A stretch of 46,734 nucleotides of DNA, taken from IMG/VR virus record IMGVR_UViG_3300009168_000024, positions 1 through 46,734 of that record. One strand, written 5' to 3'. Both the position numbers and the translations under genes were made by a program. The notes under the pieces were generated by a model. That model did no database searches and had not been told where the DNA came from. It worked only from the letters and a program-made list of their open reading frames with translations. Source of the stretch: a virus. Every line of letters begins with the position of its first letter. The stretch's first letter is position 1. Positions 8,845 through 16,369 of the stretch are shown piece by piece.

Positions 8845-11523
8845 CTACCGCCCGCCGGGCAGTCCGCCTTCGCCCTCTTCGTGCTTCACGATAGGAGGCG
8901 GAGGTGGAGGCGATGGAGCGTACGACCACGGGTTCGGCACATCCCGAGGGATGGTGGGCGGAGGCGGTGGCGCAGCCGGAGCCGGAGGCTTCGTTGGCGT
9001 GGCCGTCTTCGGCGGCGGGACATAGACCCCACCCCGGTACGTCCCACCACCAGTGACGACCGTGCCCTTGGCCGTGATGGGCTTGGGCTTGGCGAACCCG
9101 ATGTTGTCCGCGATGAGCGACCGGGTCCAGCCATTGAACATGCCGACGGTCTGCGCCCCCTCATCCACCGGCGTGCCATCCAACGGTCGACCGGCCACGC
9201 GGGCGGCACGGCGCAGGCCAAGGGCCACGTCGTCGAACTTGGTGTCGTTGAAGGTGATGGTGTTCTGCTTGACCCCAGCCTGCTGGAAAGCCCGGATGGT
9301 CAGCGGCGTAATCTCGCCCTTGAGGGCGTCACCGATAATCTTGTCCCGGTCCTTGATGTACTGCGGGTCAGCGAGGGACTGCGGACCCCGGTTCTCCTGC
9401 CGCCGGAAGTACGCATCCAGTTCATCAGCCATGCCCACGAACGCGTTGTCCTTGATGCCCGCTTGGTCAGCGAGGGCCGGGATATCGCCTGCCCTGTTGG
9501 CCGCACGCAGGCGCTTTTCGAAGTCGGGCGTGCCGCGCATGAAGTCGTTGCGTGCCTGCTCGGCGTCCAGATACACCCTGACCTGCTCAGGCAGACCGGC
9601 GTTGGGGCCGAGTTCGGCGTCGATGGCGTAGCGCACCGACTCGCTGCTCTCGCTGAACGCGATGCCCGTTTCCTTACCGGGGCCGGACACCCACGACGCG
9701 TACGAGGACAGGCCCACCGCGTTGGGCATCAGGTCGGCGGTGCGGGGGTCACTGAACTCAGGCGCGACCGACACGTACGGGTCGAAGTCGGTCTTGTCGC
9801 CACCCTTGGCAAACCCCCCGACATCGACTTCGAACGTTCCTGCCACCGGGTTGAGTTCACCGACGAACGGGTTGACGTTGGAGTACCGCTTGGTCCCGTC
9901 GTTGGTCCAGTACTGGTAGACCGTCGAGCCGTCGGGCATGGTGTGGGCAACGCCCACCGTCGCCACCGACTTGGGGTCACGGAAGCCCAGCGGTCGACCG
10001 GCGAAGTCGAGTTGGCTGGTCGAGGCGATGGCGTTGATGGGACGACCGATGGACCCGGTCAGCACACCAGCCGTGCGCACCTGCGTGCCATCCGAGAGGG
10101 TGATGGTCGCGGGCATGCCACCGGCGGACGGCACGAAGGCCGAACCCTCGGGCAGGTCGGCGATACGGGCAGTGCCGAACTTGCCGGTGCCGTCCTCGGT
10201 GATGGCACCGCTGCTGTCCTTGCGGACCATGACCGCCGTGCCATCGGTCAGTTCCTTGACCTGCGCCTCCAGTTCGGCGAACGCGGCCACGTTGCGGCCC
10301 GTCTCCCCGTCGCCGTTCTCGTGGGCCTTGGCCGACTCGCCCCGGCTGTCCTCCATCCACGTCGGCGCGTTGATGTCGCCCTTGCCCAGCAGGGACTCAA
10401 TCTCGTTGTTGACGTGGCCGAGCGCCGTGTCGATGGGCTTGTAAGCGTCCTGCCCGAAGGCGTTGACGATGTCCTGCGACGGGCCAATCTGGGACAGGTG
10501 GTCGCTGACGTTGCGCAGGCGTCCGACGAGGTCGTCCTTGGCCAGCAGCAGGTCGATGGGCGTGACGTTGGGGTCGGTCGCCACGTCGTTGAACAGGCGG
10601 CGGGCCTCCTCGTACTCGGCCAGTGGCGGCGCGGCGACGATGGACAGGAACATGTCCGAGCCCTCGCCCATCTCCTTGGTGATGGCCGTGGTGTCGCCCT
10701 TCATGCCCGCCTTCTGGGCCTTGGTCAGCCGTCCCTCCATGCCGTTGGTCTTGTCGGCGAACATGCCGTGCAGGGCTTGGAACGAGTAGTCGCCGTTGAA
10801 GTTCGGGTCGCCGTACCGCTTGATGTACGCCGTGAGTTGGTCACGGCGCGGCTGGTTCTCGGGCGAGTTGAACAGGTCGATGAGTTCCATCAACCGCGTG
10901 CCGTCCTTTTCGAACGCACGCAGGTCGGACAGCGTCTCGTCCTCCTCGTTGAGGATGCCGGTCTGGCGGGCGAGACGGGTCAGTTCCCCCATGAACGTGT
11001 CGTAGGTCAGTTCCTTGGCCGAGGGCAGGCGGTTCTGCTCGCTGTTGTAGCCACTGCCCCGGCGACCGCCACCACCACCGCCGCCACCGCCACGGCCAGC
11101 AGCAGCAGCCCGGTCGGCGTACTGCGCGGCCAACTTCATCATGTTGCGCCACGCCTCGGAGTCCTTCGGCAGGGCACCGGCAGCCTGCTTGTAGAAGCGG
11201 GACATGGCGGCGTCACCGACCTTGCCCTCGGCGTACAGCAACTCCTGCTTGGAGTTCTTCACCGCCCACGTGTACTCGGTCACGCGCTGGTCGTACTGGT
11301 CGTACAGCGGGTCGTCCGGGCTGACGTTGGCGCGGCGTTCCTTGAGGTGGGCGATGAGCATGTCGTCGGTGACGGCCTGCCCTTCGAACTTCCCGCCCTC
11401 GTTCCATGCGTTGACGATGTTCTGGTCACGCATGTTCTGGTACTCACGGGCCATCGAGGCGACCGTCGCCGAGAGGTCGACCGAGGCTCGCGGTCGGCGA
11501 CCCCACCGACCCCTACGGGCCAC
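8845..11523 (-). CDS. Uncharacterised large virion-region protein (892 aa)
   Basis: The GTG start lies just after the TAA of the portal gene with a GGGGAGG-type ribosome binding site. The N terminus is Arg-rich and followed by a helical region. A poly-glycine run lies at about 145-155, with a long mixed region of moderate hydrophobicity behind it. The C terminus (about 840-892) is Pro/Thr-rich with repeated PPPPP blocks, ending GGLPGGR. No catalytic motif was recognised. The stop TAG abuts the ATG of the giant protein gene, so the two are probably translated together. Its position after the portal suggests a head or ejection protein; the low-complexity hinges fit a virion-internal or adaptor protein. 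This is inference from context only. Confidence 0.8.
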   Translation of the reverse strand: MARRGRWGRRPRASVDLSATVASMAREYQNMRDQNIVNAWNEGGKFEGQAVTDDMLIAHLKERRANVSPDDPLYDQYDQRVTEYTWAVKNSKQELLYAEGKVGDAAMSRFYKQAAGALPKDSEAWRNMMKLAAQYADRAAAAGRGGGGGGGGGRRGSGYNSEQNRLPSAKELTYDTFMGELTRLARQTGILNEEDETLSDLRAFEKDGTRLMELIDLFNSPENQPRRDQLTAYIKRYGDPNFNGDYSFQALHGMFADKTNGMEGRLTKAQKAGMKGDTTAITKEMGEGSDMFLSIVAAPPLAEYEEARRLFNDVATDPNVTPIDLLLAKDDLVGRLRNVSDHLSQIGPSQDIVNAFGQDAYKPIDTALGHVNNEIESLLGKGDINAPTWMEDSRGESAKAHENGDGETGRNVAAFAELEAQVKELTDGTAVMVRKDSSGAITEDGTGKFGTARIADLPEGSAFVPSAGGMPATITLSDGTQVRTAGVLTGSIGRPINAIASTSQLDFAGRPLGFRDPKSVATVGVAHTMPDGSTVYQYWTNDGTKRYSNVNPFVGELNPVAGTFEVDVGGFAKGGDKTDFDPYVSVAPEFSDPRTADLMPNAVGLSSYASWVSGPGKETGIAFSESSESVRYAIDAELGPNAGLPEQVRVYLDAEQARNDFMRGTPDFEKRLRAANRAGDIPALADQAGIKDNAFVGMADELDAYFRRQENRGPQSLADPQYIKDRDKIIGDALKGEITPLTIRAFQQAGVKQNTITFNDTKFDDVALGLRRAARVAGRPLDGTPVDEGAQTVGMFNGWTRSLIADNIGFAKPKPITAKGTVVTGGGTYRGGVYVPPPKTATPTKPPAPAAPPPPPTIPRDVPNPWSYAPSPPPPPPIVKHEEGEGGLPGGR

Positions 11524-11526
11524 TCG

Positions 11527-13494
11527 TTAGCCCTCCCCGAGGATGCGCTGCTGGCTCACGATGCGAGTGCGCGGAGCCTGTCCGGTGGGGGTCTGCTGCT
11601 GCAGCAGCATGTCGCCCGCCATGCCACCGGCTGGTGCCTGCGGCGGACCACCCATCAGTTCCTCGCTGGGCACGCCCTGACCCTGCTCCGGCGGCACGAC
11701 CGGCTGCTCCTCGGGTGACTGCATCGACTCGCCCGCCGCCTCGTTCGGACCACCGAGGAGGCGTGAAGCGTTCAACGACGACTGCGCTGCCCCGGCAGCG
11801 TTGACCGCCTCCTCCGGTGGCTGCAACTGCAACTGGCGCAGGACGGTCAGCAACTGGGCGAGGGTCATGACCGAGGCCGGGTTGTAGGTGGCGTCGGTCT
11901 GCTCCTCGCGGATGACGTCCATCTCCATCTCGGGGTCGTCGACACCGACCCGGTCCATGCCGCGCTTGGCCGACCACATCTTGGCCATCACGAGGTTGGC
12001 AGCCATGGTCGCTGTCTCAAGGTCGTCACGTGGGGTCAACGTCGGCGGCGCGATGTCGTGGCGGTAGGCCGACTCCAAGATGTCGGCGATGTCCGATTCC
12101 TGCTCGGCCCACAGGGTGCGGGCCACGGTCCACACGTCGCGTCGCGCTTGGAAGTACAGGTCACGCTTGATGCGGATGCGCGACTCGTAGTTGCTGACGA
12201 GGGCGTTGATGGCCTTGCCCGAGTTCATGACCGCCGTCGGGGCCATGCCACGGAGCAGGTCGTTGAGCCCACTCACGTCGCTCAGTTCGCGGTCGATGCG
12301 GGCGAGGTGCTGCTCGACTTGGAACGAGGGCATCCATGGCTGGATGGCCTCGATGCGGTTGCCAGCACCGGGGCTCACCACCTGATTGGGCGTGGGCCGA
12401 AGGCCGAGCGGCACCTCGTTGGCCTCGGGCCCGGTCAACTGCCAGTACTGGCCGTTGATGGCGCGGCTCATCATCTGCGCCGCCTCGGACATGCGCTCGT
12501 CCTTCTCGCGCACCAACTGCTCGATGTCGAACAGTTCGCTCTTGCCGTCGGGCATGCCCGGCATGTACGTGTTGAACAGCGGCACGTACGGCAGCAGGCC
12601 CCGGTACTCGCCCCGCTTCTCGCGCCGGATGAGGGCGTTGCCGATGAACAGGGCGTTCCACGTTTCGAACTCGACCGGCTCGCCGATGACGTGGTCCTGC
12701 CCGGGGCGGGGCAGGCGGTACCAGTAGTCGTACACCTCCAGCCGGAGGTCCGAGAGCGGGGTGTTCATGTACGCCCGGGCCTCGTAGGCACCGGCACCGG
12801 CCACGTACGGGTAGACCACACCGGACTTGGTGTCCTTCATGGTCATGACCGGCAGGCCGTACTCCTCCTCCGCCGTCTCGGGCGTGATGAGATACGTGTA
12901 CAGCCCCCACTGGAGGCGGGTGTAGTCACTGGAGGCGTAGCCGAGGCGCAGGTTGCGCGGCTGGTCGACGACCGACACCTGCGGATGGCCCGCATCGTCG
13001 TCCCACCACACCTTGAACGCCGTCCGACCGTACAGCGCCTTGGTGGTGCAGGCCATGTGGCCCTTCATCTCCAGCGAGATGGTGTCCTTCCACGTGGTGT
13101 ACAGGCGTTCGGCCATCGAGGCCATCTCACGGGCCTGCTTGCCGTCTTCGGTGTCCTCGATGGAGGCCACGAAGTTCTCGATGGGCGGGACGGAGGTCAG
13201 CGAGGCGGGGATATCGACGTAGGCGGGGTAGATGTTGACCGAGACGTGGCTGCGACCGGGCAACTGGGCGCTCTCGTGTTCGCTCCAGTGTGATGCGCCA
13301 CCCGACGTGAAGCCTGCGGGGTAGTACAGGTTGTCGAAGCGGTCACACAGGGCCCGGAAGGTGGCCATGTCCTGCTCGGACTGGAGGAGTCGCCCACGCA
13401 TCCGCCGAAAGATGTGGAGGTCTTCCTCCGACATGGCGTCTTGGGCTGCAGCAAGGTCGACTGCTGCGTCGATGGGGAGTGCGACGACCGCCAA
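11527..13494 (-). CDS. Portal protein
   Basis: 655 residues, typical for podovirus-like portals. It would form the dodecameric ring at the capsid vertex through which DNA is packaged and ejected. Supporting features are an N-terminal helical section (SEEDLHIFRRMRGRL), the wing/stem-like segment YSDYTRLQWGLYTYL-type aromatic strand region, and the section SGLNDLLRGMAPTAVMNSGKAI, which resembles the portal-family stem and crown region. The C terminus (about 555-655) is Gln/Pro-rich, as in portal tails. It sits immediately downstream of the large terminase, the usual order. Identification rests on context plus overall pattern, so the family is likely but the subtype is not resolved. Confidence 0.8.
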   Translation of the reverse strand: MAVVALPIDAAVDLAAAQDAMSEEDLHIFRRMRGRLLQSEQDMATFRALCDRFDNLYYPAGFTSGGASHWSEHESAQLPGRSHVSVNIYPAYVDIPASLTSVPPIENFVASIEDTEDGKQAREMASMAERLYTTWKDTISLEMKGHMACTTKALYGRTAFKVWWDDDAGHPQVSVVDQPRNLRLGYASSDYTRLQWGLYTYLITPETAEEEYGLPVMTMKDTKSGVVYPYVAGAGAYEARAYMNTPLSDLRLEVYDYWYRLPRPGQDHVIGEPVEFETWNALFIGNALIRREKRGEYRGLLPYVPLFNTYMPGMPDGKSELFDIEQLVREKDERMSEAAQMMSRAINGQYWQLTGPEANEVPLGLRPTPNQVVSPGAGNRIEAIQPWMPSFQVEQHLARIDRELSDVSGLNDLLRGMAPTAVMNSGKAINALVSNYESRIRIKRDLYFQARRDVWTVARTLWAEQESDIADILESAYRHDIAPPTLTPRDDLETATMAANLVMAKMWSAKRGMDRVGVDDPEMEMDVIREEQTDATYNPASVMTLAQLLTVLRQLQLQPPEEAVNAAGAAQSSLNASRLLGGPNEAAGESMQSPEEQPVVPPEQGQGVPSEELMGGPPQAPAGGMAGDMLLQQQTPTGQAPRTRIVSQQRILGEG

Positions 13495-13511
13495 CGAGGC
13501 CCCTCTGCGCT

Positions 13512-15269
13512 CTACCTCCGGGGATATCGCGCGACGGTCGCTGTGGCGAGCGTGTCCAGACGGAGGACACGGTCGTCCACGTATCGCCGTGGCGTCTCGG
13601 GTACGGACGATACACCCCGCGTGGCCCCCGGCATAGGCCGAGTGCTGGCAGCGGGGTGGAAGAAGTCGAATGGTAAGGGCTTACCAGCGCCGTACTGTGC
13701 CCGCAGCGCCATGCGCGTTGCGACCACGAGGGCCATCACCGCGTCAGTCGAGAGTTTGCGGTCGGCCAACTTGTAGGCCAGCAGTTGGCGACGCAGTTCC
13801 AGCCACGTCCCAGTGCGGGGAAGGACCAGTCGACCGGTGTCGAGGGCCGTTCGCAGGTTGTTCAGCAGGCGCTGCTTGGTCACCGACCGGCCACCGAACT
13901 CGACCGACGTGGCGATGACCCCACTGGAGCGCAGCAAGTCGGCGAAGACCTTGCCCCCGAAGCCCGTAGCGTCGATACCTGACTGGCACAGCCCACCTTG
14001 GTGGTACTCGTGGTGCTGGTCCGAGGCCAATCCGACGATGGACTCGGCTGTCTGGCGTCCGGTCCGCTTCTGTGCGCTCACTCCGACCCAACGCTCGGGG
14101 TCTGTGATGTCCAGCACGATGCTCCACGTGCTGTCGTAGGTCAACGCCGGGTCGACCCCGTGCGCGTAGCGGTGCCGCTCCTCCCACGGCACGTACTCGT
14201 CGAGGTCGCGCCCGGTGTCGAACGCCTTGTTGACCGAGGACGAGGCGAAGAACGAGGTGCGAGCCTCGATGAAGTAGCCGTCGATGTTCTGTGGCACCAA
14301 CTCGGCGGGCACGGTGCGCAGCATCCGGTCGAACATGGGCTGGCTGATGCCGTACCCGACGTTGTCGCGGGTCGACATGCGGATGGACATGTAGTCGGGC
14401 TGTCGGTCCGGCGCGAGCGGGTCACCCCGGCTCCACAGTTCGTGGTACGCCTCACTGCCCTCGGTGCTGGTGGCGATGAGGAACGCCTGTCCGCCGGTGG
14501 ACATGCGCCGCAGGTTCAGCACCTCGTCGAACACGAACATCACGTTGGGGTCGAAGGCCGGTTCGTCCCACGACCAGCCGTTCATGTCCCGGCCCAGCGT
14601 GCTGAGAGCCTTCTCGCCGGTGGTGCGGAAGTGGACCTCTGCCCCGCCCAGCAGCGGCGACCACTTGAACCATGCCCACTCGCCACGCTCCTTCCGCGAC
14701 CAGTCCGCCACGTCCTCGCCGAGGGCCTGCGTGAGCGGACAGCCGCCCCGCTTCTGGGCTTCATGCACGCCCGTGAGGATGCGCACCATCTCCAAGAACA
14801 GGAGTTCGCTGACCTCCTGCGACAGGCCGAAGTGGTACCAGTCGTAGGGCGCACGGGCCCATGCGTTGGCGCTGTCGTCGTCACCGGCCACGGCAGGTGG
14901 CAGGCCCATCTTGAACAGGGTCTGGTGCATGACCGCCACGCACAGCCCGAGGGTCTTGCCCGCACGGTTCCCGGCGGCGGTGCAGAGGGTCAGGTAGGCG
15001 GGCGAGTAGCCGTCACCGGTGCGGGCGATGGCCATGTCGAAGAGGGCTTGCTGCCCCGCGTGCGCGTCGATGCCCAGCACCTTGGCGCAGAACAGGCCCA
15101 TGTTCCAACGGGACGCCGCGAGGAGGTCGACCATCGTGCCCGTGGCGATGGCTTGGATGGTCGCCAGTGCGTCCGCTTCGGCATCGGCTGTCTCGTCAAT
15201 CTTCCGTGAGCGCGAGGTCGTCTGGGTCGAACGCACCGCCCGCGTCGTCGCTTGTCGTGCCGTTGACAC
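13512..15269 (-). CDS. terL: Terminase large subunit
   Basis: 585-residue packaging motor that would cleave DNA and pump it into the prohead. A Walker A motif GNRAGKT is at 100-106. A Walker B-like GWSWDEP is at 231-237, and the coupling motif TSTEG at about 267-271. A C-terminal RNase H-like nuclease region begins near YAHGVDPALTYDSTW (about 380), whose Asp would be the first metal ligand. The GTG start is chosen because AAGGGAG lies about 10 bases upstream; it overlaps the small terminase-like gene by 74 bases. A later ATG at codon 46 is possible. The portal follows 17 bases downstream. Confidence 0.92.
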   Translation of the reverse strand: MSTARQATTRAVRSTQTTSRSRKIDETADAEADALATIQAIATGTMVDLLAASRWNMGLFCAKVLGIDAHAGQQALFDMAIARTGDGYSPAYLTLCTAAGNRAGKTLGLCVAVMHQTLFKMGLPPAVAGDDDSANAWARAPYDWYHFGLSQEVSELLFLEMVRILTGVHEAQKRGGCPLTQALGEDVADWSRKERGEWAWFKWSPLLGGAEVHFRTTGEKALSTLGRDMNGWSWDEPAFDPNVMFVFDEVLNLRRMSTGGQAFLIATSTEGSEAYHELWSRGDPLAPDRQPDYMSIRMSTRDNVGYGISQPMFDRMLRTVPAELVPQNIDGYFIEARTSFFASSSVNKAFDTGRDLDEYVPWEERHRYAHGVDPALTYDSTWSIVLDITDPERWVGVSAQKRTGRQTAESIVGLASDQHHEYHQGGLCQSGIDATGFGGKVFADLLRSSGVIATSVEFGGRSVTKQRLLNNLRTALDTGRLVLPRTGTWLELRRQLLAYKLADRKLSTDAVMALVVATRMALRAQYGAGKPLPFDFFHPAASTRPMPGATRGVSSVPETPRRYVDDRVLRLDTLATATVARYPRR

Positions 15270-15516
15270 CGTCGGTCAACTCCCTTGGGGTCACATCGAC
15301 GATGACGGTATCAGGCGTGCGCCCACCACCAATCATGGCCGCGAGCCGGATGGCCAGTTGCCGGTCAGCCGCCCGCTCCGCCCGCTTGTCGAGCATGGAC
15401 TGGGCGATGAGGCCGTGCTGGAGGGTCGGCTTGAGTTTGCCCTCACTGACCGCCTTGAGCGTCTTGTCCCGCACGATGACGGCCAAGTCATCAGGCGGCT
15501 TGCGCTGTGCTGGCAT
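15196..15516 (-). CDS. Putative terminase small subunit-like protein
   Basis: 106 residues; first gene of the minus-strand late block. It contains an amphipathic helix-rich section (about 15-65, including LQHGLIAQSMLDKRAERAADR) and an acidic C terminus. I do not see a clear helix-turn-helix. The assignment rests on its position directly before terL and on size. The ATG at 15516 is preferred over a GTG at 15534 because GGGAG sits about 10 bases upstream of it. The reading frame overlaps the terL start, which suggests translational coupling. Confidence 0.6.
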   Translation of the reverse strand: MPAQRKPPDDLAVIVRDKTLKAVSEGKLKPTLQHGLIAQSMLDKRAERAADRQLAIRLAAMIGGGRTPDTVIVDVTPRELTDGVNGTTSDDAGGAFDPDDLALTED

Positions 15517-15636
15517 GTGGTATTGTTCTCCCACCTACTGACCGAAGAGGAGGACACAACCACCCACATCAGTCACTTCTAGTCACTTCCCGTAGGGGTC
15601 CACCCAACTACCTACTCTCACTGGAGACTACATCTC
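15517..15636. promoter_or_regulatory. Divergent intergenic region with tandem 10-bp repeat
   Basis: This short region separates the minus-strand late block from the plus-strand early block, so promoters in both directions are expected. It holds a tandem direct repeat AGTCACTTCT/AGTCACTTCC at 15571-15590, exactly one helical turn apart, which resembles a binding site for a regulator acting on one DNA face. I cannot assign a confident -35/-10 pair on either strand. A GGAGA ribosome binding site precedes the ATG at 15637. Confidence 0.45.
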
Positions 15637-16152
15637 ATGAGCCTGTTCGAAGCCCAGCCTCGGTCGACCATCGAGGACGGCAACTACGTCGCCACGGTGC
15701 GCAGCGCCGAGCGCGACGTCATCACCCCGCGCAAGGGCCGCAACGCTGGCAAGGACGTCGATATCGTCCGCTGGACGTGGTACCTCGACGAGGTGCAGGA
15801 GGACGTCGAGTCCATCACGGGCATCGACCCCACCTCCGAGAAGTCCAACCTGTTCAGCGTCCTCGTGGCGCTGGTCGGCACCAATCGTGACGCGTGGCTC
15901 GCTCTGACGCCACCGGAACTGGTCGGTCGCAAGGCGCTGGTGCAGGTCACCAACGACGCCGACGGTTGGCCCAAGGTCACGTCCGTGACCGCTCTCCCCA
16001 AGGGCATGCGCCCTCCGGCCCAGCCGGTCGGTGCCCCCGTGGGCTCGCCGGTCGCCACGACCGTCCCGGTCGAGGTCACCGAGGCCCCCATCGCGGAGGC
16101 CGTGCAGGCGACCCTCGTCCCGGCTGATGCCGAGGACGACCTGCCCTTCTAG
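15637..16152 (+). CDS. Single-stranded DNA-binding-like protein
   Basis: 171 residues. The N-terminal part (IEDGNYVATVRSAE...) alternates hydrophobic and charged residues like an OB-fold beta-barrel and includes WTWYL at about 47-51. A Pro/Val/Ala-rich flexible linker spans about 130-160, and the protein ends in the acidic tip DDLPF. That layout (fold, disordered linker, acidic DDxPF tip) is the hallmark of bacterial and phage SSBs, whose tip recruits replication partners. It is the first gene of the early block and is followed by a hairpin terminator and the primase-helicase gene. A non-SSB OB-fold protein with a similar tail remains possible. Confidence 0.65.
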   Translation: MSLFEAQPRSTIEDGNYVATVRSAERDVITPRKGRNAGKDVDIVRWTWYLDEVQEDVESITGIDPTSEKSNLFSVLVALVGTNRDAWLALTPPELVGRKALVQVTNDADGWPKVTSVTALPKGMRPPAQPVGAPVGSPVATTVPVEVTEAPIAEAVQATLVPADAEDDLPF

Positions 16153-16163
16153 GCGGGTACAGC

Positions 16164-16203
16164 AGAGCCCCCTCATCGGCTTCGCAGCAGGTGAGGGGGC
16201 TCT
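16164..16203 (+). terminator. Rho-independent-type terminator after SSB-like gene
   Basis: A perfect 12-bp stem (AGAGCCCCCTCA with TGAGGGGGCTCT) and a 16-base loop begin 11 bases after the stop codon and are followed by a short T-run. It may insulate the SSB-like gene from the primase-helicase gene or attenuate between them. Confidence 0.75.
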
Positions 16204-16369
16204 TTGCGCGTCGGACATCACCCCAACGCTCTGGCTGCAGGGCCGAGGAGAACCGTGTTCACCACCCCGCATCCACACTCCAGACCATATCAGAACCGGC
16301 GTAGACTGCGTAGTCCCTGCGAGAGGACGCTCGTCACGCGGCTCCGCATCCGAGGAGTTCCTGTACATC
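16204..16369 (+). promoter_or_regulatory. Leader of primase-helicase gene with candidate -10
   Basis: 166 noncoding bases after the terminator. A TAGACT at 16302-16307 is a plausible -10 element; no convincing -35 is visible. GAGGAG at 16352-16357 is the ribosome binding site for the ATG at 16370. An open frame runs in from upstream (from 16031), but it lacks a separate signal and overlaps the SSB-like gene. Confidence 0.35.

Noticed and set aside
6820-11718. Very long plus-strand open frame (1,632 codons), with similar ones at 3307-6249 and 1114-3261
   Set aside because: Antisense shadows of the minus-strand giant, 892-aa and portal genes. They are His/Gly/Val/Leu/Arg-rich, lack ribosome binding sites and match the third-position bias of the opposite strand.
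13998-15209. Plus-strand open frame opposite the large terminase
   Set aside because: The minus strand here has intact terminase motifs; the plus frame is an antisense artefact of high GC.
16031-16369. Upstream extension of the primase-helicase frame
   Set aside because: It would overlap the SSB-like gene, crosses the terminator hairpin and has Pro/Arg/Ser-rich shadow composition; the ATG at 16370 has a GAGGAG site.
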